A stretch of DNA of 64,000 bases from Agrypnia vestita. Lineage: Eukaryota > Arthropoda > Insecta > Trichoptera > Phryganeidae. How positions within the stretch are numbered: the stretch's first letter is position 1; each line of letters begins with the position of its first letter. The stretch lies in assembly GCA_016648135.1 (NCBI GenBank), contig JADDOH010023682.1, forward strand, positions 1 to 64,000. The letters run 5' to 3'. The notes beneath the pieces are model-generated. The model saw nothing but the letters and a program-made list of their open reading frames with translations, had not been told where the DNA came from and did no database searches. Below are positions 26,723 to 38,061 of the stretch, piece after piece. The translations under genes were made by a program, and so were the position numbers.

Positions 26723-28579
26723 CTGCAACGCCTTGCGAGGGCATACCGCGCGATAGATGGGCAAGAATTAATGAAATTTATGGAATTCGCGCGAAGCAGA
26801 AGCCTCTCTCTATTCCGCGGATGGAATTGCCAGCGGCTTTCATTACCACGGTAGTGAATGTCGCTAAGAAAATCAAAAAAAAAGAAGGAATTAATAAATA
26901 ATAAATGTAATAATTTATAGATTATGGCGCACTGTACTATTTAAAAAAAAAATGGTAAAAGTAACTAGACAAGATGAGCTTGTCCAAACAGCCGCCATAG
27001 CGCATCTAACGCCTGGCGGGAAATTAAGAAAAATAAATATACCATAAAAAATGGTCGGGGCAATGTAAGCCGAGATCAGACCGAAAGTTGGCCATTCATG
27101 ATGTAAATTATATATGTGCGTCGAGCGACTGGTCGGGCTGATGAATTAAATAGCTGTGTGGTTTCTGAATTAAATAAAGTTAATAAAAAATACTGGTGGA
27201 GCCAAGTGTTATATGTGGATTAGTGTTAAATCAGCTTGACCATGGCTCAATGTGTTATGAAAATGCGCATTCTAAAGTGGCAAGTGCGCCGGAATCGTAA
27301 ATACCACCACTGCTATACACAAGACCAGGCGCGGCACATGTATTTGGAATGAAATTTGAGACAACACCGACTGAGCGGTGTCACGGTCCGCCAGAAAGAG
27401 ACGGCAACAACCTGCCCTATCGCGCGGCGGAACGCTTGATGTCAACATAATGAAAAATACCTACCGAGTCATACGCGGGAAGTGCGAGCGGATAGAAAGC
27501 CGCACGACTGCCGCTAATAAAAAGACAGTATGACGATTCGGCGGAGTAACGTGGCCAACTCTAACGAAGATTGCGCGTAGTGCGGTCACGCAGGTAATAG
27601 TGTTGATACCGCGTGGTGTGACGCGAGCCTATTACGCGCACTCAGAGGAAAAGTGTCAAAATGGAATCTAATGAGAATCCAAGTAGAATCTGGCAAGAGC
27701 CGAATTTAATGAAAATGACCAGTCGCTAAGACAAGTGTTTGATGAGCGATACGGTGATAATGAAATTCTTGCTTGTTGATGGGAAAGCCTTGTGCGACCA
27801 TTGAAAATACACATATAAAATGTGAATAATAACAACAAATATGAGTCATGCTGAATCAGCATACGGGCGCGAGAGTAGCGCCGCCGGCAGAGTGAGATAG
27901 AAGACGTCATCCCGAGCCTTGGGCCGCGGTGCGATGACGTCACTCGCCGCCCGAGAGAGAGAGATAACGATGCGATCGCCAAAACGAGACCGATGATGGT
28001 ATCCGTATCCTCCCAAGTGTTTGAAGTTTTACGATAAAAATTGGTACATCTTCATTTCCATTAATGTGACAAATTTGGGGTTTTTTCTTGCAATATTATT
28101 TGATGGTATTTTTTGCGGGAAAAATAATGAGGCATTTTTGTGTAATTTATATTTCCAATGACTGTTGCATTTTATGTTATGAAGTAAATATCACTTGGGG
28201 ACGCCTAGGGCGTCATGGTGCACTCATTGTCCGCCTTCCGAGGAGTTGAGCGTACTTGAGACATGCGAGGATCACTCTCCTTTTGAGGCAATCCCCGTGC
28301 TTATGTGGGAACAGAAAATATGTGGAATTTAACCTACTTGTTTTATATGTATTGGGTCTCGCTTGAGACAATAAGACCGTATTTATACGGCATTGAGATT
28401 TACATTTTTGCCTTGCACAGTGGGGACTGCTCCTGCATGTCGCGAGGGTATGGACGGACCTGGTCCGTATGATTGTTATTTCCAGAGAAGGAGCGTTCAG
28501 ACTGCAGGCTGAGTGCCCCGCCTAGAGCGCCCGGAGGGAGGCGCGCTAGGTATTTGGCTGGCGTTTGTAAGTATGAGTA

Positions 28580-29125
28580 CTCACCGCTTGGTTAGACCAA
28601 GTGGCAAAGGGCCGCCCACGCCAGAGAAGGAGCAGCCGCCAACTTGATGGTGACCCAAGTGGCGACATGGCTGCAGGAATAAGGTATCTGCTAGCTTGGT
28701 GAAAGATCCAAGAGGCAAAGGGCCGCCCCGGGCCATAATGCGGGGTTCGAGCTGTCACCTTGGTGAAAGACCCAAGTGACAAAGGGCCGTCCCAGGCCTA
28801 GTATGGGGACCAAATTATCTGTCACCTTGGTGAAAGACCCAAGTGACAAAGGGCCGTCCCAGGCCTAGTATGGGGACCAAATTATCTGTCACCTTGGTGA
28901 AAGACCCAAGTGACAACAGGCCGTCCCAGGCCTAGTATGGGGAACAAATTATCCGCCATCTTGGAGGAGAACCAAGTGGCGGAGGTCAGGGTCGCGGTCG
29001 TTTAGACCTGCGCCAGCTGTATAACCAGGGTTGCGAGCACCTGTGCTGGTGCACGGAGCTCACTCATAGGAAGGGATTCCACCAGGGTTGCGAGCACCTG
29101 CACTAGTGGAAGGAGCTCACCCATA
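28580..29125. repeat. Hairpin-containing minisatellite before the polypurine tract
   Basis: About six units of 66-68 bp, the central three nearly identical, run from about 28580 to 28990. Each unit contains CTTGGTGAAAGACCCAAG, which can itself fold into a small stem-loop, followed by GGGCCGTCCCAGGCC, which is also self-complementary. A second duplicated unit, 'ccagggttgcgagcacctg', occurs at about 29023 and 29081. Confidence 0.8.
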
Positions 29126-29254
29126 CACAAGCTGCAAGGCCAAGAGGCCAAGGCCAGGAGGGCCCGGGCCGTGCACTGTGGGGTGCGCGGAACCCGCCGA
29201 AGGCAGCGTCCTGTCCTAACCGTGAAGTACAGACAAGACTGCACGGGGGGAGAA

Positions 29255-31769
29255 TGTTACGGACAGGACAAAGCCTGCGCCTACCGTCAGGCAACCGAAC
29301 TTTCGAGTTCTGTGGTTGACGTAATCACGTCATATAAATGGTAGAAATTTCTGATGTGAATGAAGCAGAGCAAAGGCCCCTTTCAGGGCCAACACCGATC
29401 GCCGTGACCCGGTTGGGGATGGGTACCGTGCCGAGGACAGCGCGCGAGTTCTCGGCTGCGGTGGTTGTCCTTATACGTGTCTCGGCGTCAGGCGGCGGCA
29501 ACCGAGAAAGGGGGAAGCGAATTGGAATGAAGTAGCTTCATAAAATCACATCTCGCTGGGAGCGATGAAAATGCGTACACGACATGGGCTGAAATGTATA
29601 TGTTTTTTACTGAGAAATGTTATATGAAAATCTTAATTTTCAGATTCTCAGAGTTTCTAAAATTATGGAATTTATTGAATTGTTTCAGAGATCTCAATGA
29701 GACTGAATCACAATTGTATGTAATAAAATGTCGCATTTCATTGCTCCAAGTTGAGGAGAGAGAGCGGGAGGTGATTTTATTCCACATGTAAAGAGCATTG
29801 ATGCCTGGTTGCCATGACAACCGGGTATCATCATCATCAGCACTTGGTCACCCCCGACCCAGTCGGGCGTGAATACCGTGTCTAAGTCGGTAACCTGGGC
29901 GACAGGTCTGGAACTCGCAATTAAAATATGAATCGAGAGAAATGATGCTCTCGGAAAGTAAAATTACGCCTCGCTTTGAACATGTAAATGTGTTGTACAG
30001 CGTGATCCAGACATGTCTTTCATACTGGCACAATATTGTATTATAAATGCTAATGAATGTCTCTGATTTCAGAATTTGGAATTCCTTGTTGAAATCCAGG
30101 AGCTTGACAGAATTGCATCATGACTGTATGTAAAAATGGAATGTCACATTTTATTGTTCAATAAAAGAGAAAGCGGGAGGTATTTTTATTTGCGTAAGAC
30201 GCAAGTTTGCCCTATTATCTGAACCATTTTGGTTGAACACTGAAAGTAAAGTCATTTTAAAATCCCGGCAAACTCAGTTGCCGGTCACTTTGAAGAAATT
30301 ACATGGTCAAAAATATTTTATGAAATTTACCTAAAATAAAGAGTTGTCAAGTAAATGCACACACACACACTGCGCGATATAGTGAGTTATCGGCAGTGAT
30401 ATGGTAAAAAACACATTTTTTCTGATAATTGAATATCATATGGGAATTAATCAAAGTGAGATTGCAGCTCTCACAGACTTAAAATCAAACTGAAACCTTT
30501 TTTACAGTGTTCTCAACAAGAATACTTCTTAAGTTAATGTGTTTTTACGCATGTAAAGTTGTACCGGGACGCCGGAGAAAGCTAAATGAGAAAGTTTTCT
30601 CCGCGGCCCCCTTTGAAGGCATATAGCGCAAGTAATATTTTCATGACAGACTTGAAAATATTACTACAAGACGCGCCTAGTCAATACCTATCCATTGGTA
30701 ATACTAAGACATCGATAAACATTTGGTCACTAATTTTTAATGAATTTAATCTGACCACCACTGAGGTAAATTTCCGCCGGAATCACAAAAATAGAAATAA
30801 CTTTTGACAGAAGTATCCGATCTTGATGAATCTTTTTGCATCATGATCGCAAAGTAAATACCTATTCAGAGAGTATACACATGCCTATATAGGCTCATGT
30901 TTTGACTTGGAAGAAAAATTGACCTTTTGAACTTTTCTTAAAAGCGCGATAAGTATCAAAAACCACTTTGTCCAAAGACGAAAGTGGTATCAAAATACTC
31001 GTTAGGGCGAGTACTATGCAGTAATCATGGAAAGCATCGCGTAACAATTAAATTACCTACTTTTATGACCTGATTTAACTTCGACCCTTCACGGTCGACA
31101 TAATTAACGCATTTTCATAAATTAGTAGGACCTGCAGGTCCGATGAACTGTGTCACGGCCTTATGCAAGGTCAGGCCTATACGTGACATAGTTTGTAGCC
31201 CTGTGGGGTACATGCAAAACCTGTAATTAACCATTTTTTTGTCTTCAGACCGAGATCAGTACGGCCGCTCGCGGGTCTAGTTCCTAGAAGGCGCCGCGAG
31301 ATGGCACCAGTCGCGGTTCAAACCGCGGCGACAGAGAGGGGAGATTTGGCTCGCTCTGATTGGGTTACGTAACATGCTGTCATATCGTATCTTGTAAATC
31401 TCTGAGAACGTTATATAATAAAAAGGTTTTGTAAAGCGGTCACCTGATGCACATTACGTGCGGTGATTTAAACGCTGTCGGATCACTTTCATCTGCATTT
31501 TATTTACCTCCCGATACCTATTGGAGAATTCTGCTGGGACCTGACTACTGCAGTGAATCTACGATCCAGCCTCCGCGATCTTCGGCGCCTCTGGCTGAGA
31601 ATTTTGGACGACGGCCGGCGCTTCTCTATGACGAATTTCGCATCACAGCGAAAGTATGCTGTTTGACACGAGACACCCGTGCTGTATTTCTTCGGCCATT
31701 ACTACGTTTCTTGGCCGACGGAGCGGACTGAGCGGACCGCCCTATATTTTGTTTGTTCTGTCCGGAACA
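29255..31769 (+). repeat. 3' long terminal repeat of the LARD-like element
   Basis: This 2515-bp block is the partner of 21878-24391 with the same TG...CA ends. Differences are scattered single substitutions and a few one-base length changes in homopolymers. It is preceded directly by the purine tract and followed by unrelated AT-rich DNA. Confidence 0.85.
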
Positions 31770-32081
31770 GTAGATAATTATCTATTCTACACATTTTTGA
31801 AAACATCTTTTCGAAATCAATTCTTCTTCTTTTTCTTCGTAAGGCTTTATGAACTTTTGTTTAAAATTTTTCCATTTTTTTGGGTTTTTATTTTTTGCAT
31901 TTATTTTTTTAAGTTATTTATTTAGATTTTTTTGTTTAATTATATATAAAATTGTTATTATTGCATTCATTTATATATTAATTTACTTGTTTATTTATGT
32001 ATGACTTTTGTAATTTATTTATTAAAGAGGTTCGGTTAAGAAAACTTTATAAGCTGTTTTCGATTAAATTGTTTTTATATA
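31770..32081. other. AT-rich spacer between LTR element and mariner
   Basis: T-rich sequence with no gene. It ends in the TA target of the mariner. Confidence 0.5.
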
Positions 32082-33365
32082 TTAGGTCCTTGCATATGAA
32101 ATTGGCGTTTTGCCGTACTGGCAAATTTGATCTCAAATATCTTCTCTTCGGGTAGGAATTCTAAATCCAAATTTATACAGCTATTTACTCATGTATTTGT
32201 GTTTTGAAAATTATAATTCATTTATTTTTTCCTCAATTGTTTTTTTCTTTGCGTCACTCAGTTTACAAAATGAAAAACTTGAAATATCGCGTTATTTACG
32301 AGTACGAGTTCCACCGTGGCACCAGTGCTGCAGAAACGGCTCGAAGGATTAATGATGTGTATGGCGACGGTGCCGCAAAAGAAAACACAGTGCGTTTTTG
32401 GTTCCAACGTTTTCGTTCTGGAAATTTCGACCTGCAGAACAAGCCCCGTGGACGGCCGGAGACCAAAGTTGATAATGAAGAATTGAAGGCTATTGTGGAA
32501 GCGGATCCATCGCAAACCACATCCGAGTTAGCTGCAGGCTGCGGTGTTAGTGATAAAACTGTTTTAATCCACTTGAAGCAAATTGGTAAGGTGAAAAAGC
32601 TTGAAAGGTGGGTACCTCACGAATTGAGTGAAGCAAATCAACAAACGCGCGTTGACTGCTGCGTTGCATTACTCAACCGGCACAATAATGAAGGGATTTT
32701 AAATCGAATCATTACCTGTGATGAAAAGTGGATCCTGTACGATAATCGGAAGCGCTCATCGCAATGGCTGAACCCTGCCGAACCAGCCAAACCATGCCCC
32801 AAGCGAAAATTGACTCCAAAAAAGTTACTTGTGAGCGTTTGGTGGACTAGTGCTGGTGTCGTTCACTACAGCTTTCTTAAATCTGGCCAGACGATTACGG
32901 CAGATGTCTATTGTCAGCAACTGCAAACCATGATGGAAAAGCTAGCTGCTAAACAACCGAGGCTGGTTAATCGCTCTAGGCCACTGCTGCTTCATGATAA
33001 CGCTAGACCACACACTGCACAACAGACGGCTACCAAATTAGAGGAGCTTCAATTGGAATGTCTAAGACATCCACCGTACTCTCCGGACCTTGCCCCAACA
33101 GATTACCATTTTTTTCGAAATTTGGATAACTTCTTGCAAAGGAAAAAATTCAACTCCGATGGGGCAGTCCAAACCGCCTTCAAAGATTTTATTGATTCCC
33201 GTCCGAATGGTTTTTTAGTAAAGGGATCGATGAACTACCTATGAGATGGCAAAAGTGCGTAGATAGCAATGGTACATACTTTGATTTAATAAATATATTA
33301 TAATAAAAAAAATCGGCTTTATGTTCCTCCCATACTAAATGCCAATTTCATATGTAAGGACCTAA
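32082..33365 (+). mobile_element. mariner transposon, nearly intact
   Basis: A 1284-bp element with inverted ends of about 27 bp (TTAGGTCCTT then CATATGAAATTGGC) and TA duplications at 32080-32081 and 33366-33367. Length and ends fit the mariner family. It carries one transposase ORF. Confidence 0.9.
32270..33244 (+). CDS. mariner transposase, C terminus shifted
   Basis: The enzyme cuts the element out and joins it at TA sites. The ATG at 32270 is preferred over an upstream non-ATG extension because the helix-turn-helix region begins just after it. Visible motifs in order: an N-terminal HTH with ENTVRFWFQRFRSG, the linker WVPHEL, the first Asp in ITCDEKW, the second in LLHDNARPH and the third in YSPDLAPTDYHFF. 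There are 34 residues between the last two Asp, the mariner D,D34D signature. Near 33208, a run of six T appears one base short; the normal mariner ending continues in the next frame, so residues after about 312 are altered and the protein stops early at 324 residues. Confidence 0.9.
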   Translation: MKNLKYRVIYEYEFHRGTSAAETARRINDVYGDGAAKENTVRFWFQRFRSGNFDLQNKPRGRPETKVDNEELKAIVEADPSQTTSELAAGCGVSDKTVLIHLKQIGKVKKLERWVPHELSEANQQTRVDCCVALLNRHNNEGILNRIITCDEKWILYDNRKRSSQWLNPAEPAKPCPKRKLTPKKLLVSVWWTSAGVVHYSFLKSGQTITADVYCQQLQTMMEKLAAKQPRLVNRSRPLLLHDNARPHTAQQTATKLEELQLECLRHPPYSPDLAPTDYHFFRNLDNFLQRKKFNSDGAVQTAFKDFIDSRPNGFLVKGSMNYL

Positions 33366-33455
33366 TATGTAAGGCATAATGGTGCGATATAATAAATTAA
33401 ATTAAACTTAAATTGGAAATATATATTTTTTTAGGTTAATTTGCTTCCAGATTCT

Positions 33456-33550
33456 TAGGTATGTTTAGGTTAGGTTAGGTTTGGTTGGGTTAGGTTAGGT
33501 TAGGTTTGGTTAGGTTAGGTTAGGTTAGGTTAGGTTAGGTTAGGTTAGGT
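33456..33550. repeat. Interstitial TTAGG-type array
   Basis: About fifteen TTAGG units with a few TTTGG or TTGGG variants, in one orientation. It is the opposite strand orientation to the array at 8.7-9.2 kb. Too short and internal to be a telomere. Confidence 0.85.
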
Positions 33551-33978
33551 TTTGGATTTTGAGTTTTTCTTGGATATCTCCGCGAAGCGATGCCCGATTT
33601 CTAAAATTTAAAAAGTCCTAGACGGGCACAGCTCATCCGCGCCTTTTTGCGACAGCTTTGCCGCGCGGCGACTGTCGTCACCCATCGCCTCCGCAGCGGG
33701 CATCAGTGACCGCAAAGCGAGAGCTGTCTGTCTCACTCACCGTTGCGAGGCCTTTGCGCGGCTTCGAGCGCGCAGTTGCTTCTTCTTACACCCTTCGGTT
33801 TTTTAAAGTCGAAGTTCCCACCCCCAAACAAGATCTTTCACGACTCGGTCATTTATCGTCCGATTTCAATTTAAAAAAATACCACAGATAGCTCTCATCT
33901 TCTTCTATCGAATATTATAAACTGGCACAGTCTGCCGCCAGGCTAAATTGCACGCGTAGTCGTGCAACGGGCACCTAG
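33551..33978 (+). mobile_element. Helitron-like 3' end
   Basis: The right end carries a perfect 7-bp stem (TTGCACG / CGTGCAA, loop CGTAGT, 33948-33967), seven bases, then CTAG followed by T. Hairpin plus CTRR close to the end is the Helitron signature. The left limit may be the TTAGG array, but this is uncertain. No protein-coding capacity. Confidence 0.5.
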
Positions 33979-34414
33979 TATTCAATGTGTATGTATGTCA
34001 ATGTGTAAATGTGTATAGAGCCAACGTAAACATGTTTGATGAATACCTCCCTACACCTAAACTAGTTTATTTATTTAACTTTTTCTGTTACAAAAAAAGG
34101 ATTAAATCTATATTTAGTATTACAGATAAACAGGTCTCCCACATTAATATGTATTTTAATAAACCGAAGTTTCTACCCCGACCCCTTTGTCTGAGACATG
34201 TGCACTGGCTAAGAAGAATGAGCATCCCCTTACGTTTTTGAAAAGAAAATTTTGATTAGAAAAATGGTGGTATACGTTCTTATTATTATTCGATGGAAAG
34301 AAAGCGCGGCAATTTTTTCTTGTGGACAAATTAATTAAAATATTTTACACCATACTTATTTGGTATTAACAGCATATTTGAAAATATTAAAAATTCTTAA
34401 GTTTTAAAACCTAC
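33979..34414. other. Flank below Gr1 exon 3, last Gr1 exon not found
   Basis: Homology with the Gr2 locus begins at about 34366. Below that the two loci diverge and I see no equivalent of the Gr2 final exon with its TTYMVILYQ motif. Confidence 0.5.
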
Positions 34415-34504
34415 GGTGAAGTGTAGTGTATTGTTTACAGGAAACAGTCCAGCGGCTGAAAACCTCGGGTAGGTGTGCAGCATGTGGGTCGACATGAGGT
34501 GGAG
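34415..34504 (-). CDS. Gustatory receptor Gr1, exon 3
   Basis: Thirty codons in phase 0, acceptor TTCTTCCAG and donor GTAGGT. The peptide includes STHMLHTYPRFSAAGLFPVN and ends in LHFT. This is the conserved segment just before the last membrane helix of insect gustatory receptors (family pattern PxFxAxGxFxxxxxL). Intron 2, up to 39358, has grown to 4.9 kb through insertions. Confidence 0.8.
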
Positions 34505-34649
34505 CTGGAAGAACGGAAAGAAACATTGTTGAAATTTTAGCACAAAGAGTGGAGAGTTATCGATGGGAAGTGTCGCGTGTATGCACTAGAAGGTATGCGT
34601 GAAATAAACCCGCCTTTGACATTCAGGATTTTTACAGTGTTCGATGCAG

Positions 34650-36010
34650 GTTTGGAGTTGTTGTTGTTGTAGCCGGGCCTCGTGATTGAGAATCCCCTCG
34701 CCGACTCAGTTGTAGCTGCGCCTCTCATGAGCTTTGTGATGGGAAAATAACCCTATTCGAGAGGCGCACTCTCTCCCACATACTTCACATAGGAAGGGGG
34801 TCAGGTTGCATTGGTCGGTCCCGTTGACGCTTGTTACGGCACGCTGCTCATTTTTTACTCGTCTGGCCACCGCAACACCATCAGCCCGAGAGTAAACTCT
34901 CCTCCAGCTCACACGATCTTGTGTCAGCTGCTCCCAATTCTCGGGTGCTCCTCATAGACTCAACGATTCTCGGAGACAGACTTTATACCTTTTCTTCTAT
35001 CCTCCGGCTTTTCGCCTGCCTACTATCTCCCCATATAAGATCCGCTTCGGAAGTCTATGATCGCCCATGCATAAGACGTGTCCCGTCCATCTCAATCTCG
35101 CTTCCACGATCATGTCCTCAATTGACCAACATTTAGAGCGACGCAGAACAGTAACGTTAGATATATGGTGGCTCCAGTGGATCTGTGGAATGCGGTGAAA
35201 GAATCGTTGATGAAACATTTCCAGACTCCTAACGTGTCTTCTGTAGGGTAGTCAAGCCTCCATTCTATTCAGTGTATGGGAAGCATAATAGCTTTGTAGA
35301 CCGATATATTTGTTTGCTGGGAAATATCACTGCTATTGAAGGCTCTACCATTTAGTTTGGCGATAGCCGCTGAAACCATTTTAGGTGGTTCTTCAGCTCA
35401 TAAGTGAGGAATTTGATTTTAGGATGCTGCCTAGATAGGTAAAGTTGGGTACATTCTCCAGCTGTACTCTTCCCACTATCCGGTAAATCTATTGTCCCGT
35501 TATCTGCAGCAGAGCATGTTAGTATTTGGGTTTTTTTAACGTTTACCTCTAGGCCAAACATCTGATACACTTCGGTATATACCTTGATGATTTCTTTGAG
35601 CTCTTCTTTTGAATGTGCAACCAGGGTGCAGTCATCAGCATATTGCAGCTCTGTGATGTATGAGTGAGAGGCTTTACCTTTCGCATGCAATCTACGCAGG
35701 TTGTTTAGTCCCCCGTTCATACTGTAACGCACTTCAATACCTCTGACACAGAGTCTTCTATCGACAACAAGCGTAAAGGCTGTCGTATATGCATTGAACA
35801 GGGTAGGTGTTAGCACGCATCCCTGTTGCACTCCTGTATTGGTATAGAAGACGTCCGTTTCCATATTTCCAAGTGACACGGTACACTCATTGCAGGCATG
35901 CAACTGGGCCAGAAGTTCCGTGAGAAGAGGTGGGATGCCAGTTTCTTCAATATTTTCTACGGCGTGGGGTAAACAATTAAAGACAAGAATATTCAAAAAA
36001 AGAAAAAAAC
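34650..36010 (-). pseudogene. LINE retrotransposon fragment in Gr1 intron 2
   Basis: On the - strand, the frame at 35996-35352 holds reverse-transcriptase blocks: TGVQQGCVLTPTLFNAY, the catalytic LQYADDCTLVAHS and FGLEVNVKKTQIL. A separate frame near 35218-34997 has RLRWTGHVLCMGDHRLPKRI and a third near 34790 has a CCHC-like finger (CEVCGRECASRIGLFSHH), both typical of LINE C-terminal ends. The 3' end carries a (CAA)n tail at about 34660. The frames are broken. Breakpoints against Gr2 fall at about 34648 and 36005. Confidence 0.8.
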
Positions 36011-36088
36011 TGTTGTGCGGTCACCGAAGTTCGCTAATTTAAAATGTGCTTAAAAATTTTATGATTTATCTTTCCCTTCCGAAATCAT

Positions 36089-37694
36089 TGTTCCGAACAA
36101 GAACACTTTTTTTTATGTGCGGCTCAGTTGCTTTCGCTGGGAAGTCGAGAGCGCCACCAGAAGTTACTGCGCAGCTCGTAGTCCGTGGGTATGCCAGAAG
36201 TCAACGCCAAAAAGATGCTTATCAAAAGAAAAATCCAAAGCGATGTCCAAGTTAGAAAGCAGGGGTTCGAATTCCAGAAGATGCTGAAAGTCCAAAAACA
36301 AGCAAGATCAGCGTGAAGAAATAAAACTCAGCGAAAAGATTGTCCAACGGGCGTATTCAGTATCACACGAAATCGTGTATCAGATACTCGCCAAAACAAA
36401 TGCATTCTTTATTATACTTTTTTTAAATTTATAATAGAATATATATCATAGCAGAATGTTTAATCCAAAAAACGCCGAATTCCTGGGCGGCTACGCCACG
36501 CACCCGGCAGCCATATAAATAACCTCGCCAGACGCGACGTTTCAGCCCAGAGAGTGGCAGATCTCACATAACAGATGAAAAATAATTTGTAACAATGTAT
36601 TGCAGCCCTCCTGGGGTTTTTAATTGTGTTATTTAACAGTACCAGACCTAGCAGATGGTAATAACACAATCGTTGGACACGCTGGGTCCTACAAAAACCA
36701 AATAATTTGAAAAATAAATTTGCCGATAAGGGCTCAGATTTTCATAAAAAATCGTAAACAATATTTAATAAAGTTTTTGCTATGACAAAGGTAAAGAGCG
36801 CATGCAAGCGCGTGTTTTAACAGTAATTTCAGCTACGTCAGATTAATATTTACTGAGTTATAGGCATTTCATGTAAGGAATGCAATGGCACTAAATTGTA
36901 GTTCTGCGTCCCCGGTAGCGGCCACAATTGTCGATCAAAATATCGACCTCATCAATATCTGCTTCAACGCCAGCTACCGCGACGTATTGCTTCGTACGGA
37001 GCAGGCCCCGGCAAGCATTCACCGCTTCCAGGAGGAAATTACACACAATATTTTTTCGCGGTCTTCCAGTACTCATTAAGCTCATTCAAGTTCAGCCGTC
37101 TTCGCGATGGCGTCCGGGTCAGACCTTCAGGATTCCGTGAGAGGTATTTACCAGACACACTCGTCTTATAGTACGGGAGCCCGGAATATGAGTACTGGGC
37201 CAGTACTCAGTAAGTTCAAGTTCAGCCATCTCCACGATAGCGTCCGACGCAGAACGTCAAGCTCCCGCAGAATGTAACCCCATACGCATCTCATACGGGA
37301 GCTCGGAATGTGTTAGAATGGGCGTTAGAAGTTTATAGCCAGCCAAGTGAGCTTACCAATTCGCTCATATTCAAAAATTCAATGCCCGTCGGCGGATTCA
37401 AGCGAAAAGGAACCGAGGCCCTCTGCAGCGAGACTCGGCTCCCGTGCCACACTCACGCCCTTCTCAAACATTTGCGGATACCGCGTGCCACGCGCATACT
37501 TTATTTGGGCGTTACTTCGCGGAAGAATCCCTTCGGCTCAAAACTTCTAACTTATTCCACGCACCCGCGGGTGCGAATAAAATTCCTTATTTCAATTTTT
37601 ATTTCACAAAAAATTCCAATACATTTTCTCATAATAAAATACAATATGATGCACATTACAACATTGCATACACTAATTCACCCTGTCCGTTACA
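36089..37694 (-). mobile_element. Solo-LTR-like element in Gr1 intron 2
   Basis: A 1606-bp insertion with TG...CA ends (TGTTCCGAACAAG ... CTGTCCGTTACA on the + strand) and a 5-bp duplication ATCAT on both sides (36084-36088, 37695-37699). The Gr2 locus has a single uninterrupted ATCAT at the matching place (about 49090). On the - strand the ends become TGTAACGGACAGG and TTGTTCGGAACA, close to those of the 2.5-kb LTRs at 21.9 and 29.3 kb. The interior does not match those LTRs and has no retroviral-type ORF. A unit of about 100 bp with 'gttcagccRtct' is duplicated near 37085-37240. Confidence 0.75.
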
Positions 37695-38061
37695 ATCATG
37701 TTTCCTATAAATTTCCTATAAAATCTCGAATTCAGTACATTATAAAATAGTAATCCTCGAAGAATATGAGGCAGTCAGGAAATCCAAAATAATGATCGCC
37801 CACAAGATGGCTGACGTTCGATAACCGGACAGGCAGAAATAGAAGATGTGTAAATGAGCTGGCGTACTAATTTTGAAAAATAAACAAAATTGCCGCGTTT
37901 TGCCCAATCCAATTGCAAAGTGGAGCTCCTCCAACGTGACTGAGATGCAACATTTCCCAGTATACGTTTGTTCAAGACGACAAAATCATGTATTTATTAA
38001 TAAATGACAAAAATATCGTCACGGGACCATGGCAATGAGAGGCAAATGAAACACTTAAAAC

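Larger units (their letters stand above)
21878..31769 (+). mobile_element. LARD-like non-autonomous LTR retrotransposon, about 9.9 kb
   Basis: Two 2.5-kb LTRs flank a 4863-bp interior (24392-29254) with no gag, protease, reverse transcriptase, RNase H or integrase that I can recognise in any frame. Only short unrelated ORFs are present. A purine tract (GGGGGGAGAA, 29245-29254) abuts the 3' LTR, as expected for plus-strand priming, and gives the + orientation. No convincing tRNA primer site follows the 5' LTR, although TGGTCCTGTCGAG starts five bases in. Large retrotransposon derivatives (LARDs) are known to be mobilised in trans by an autonomous relative. No target duplication is visible, so one end may have rearranged. 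Confidence 0.75.

Noticed and set aside
37740..37975. Membrane protein of 64 residues, also at 49123-49365
   Set aside because: Both copies are part of the duplicated Gr intron and run across it without start context; conservation is explained by the duplication.
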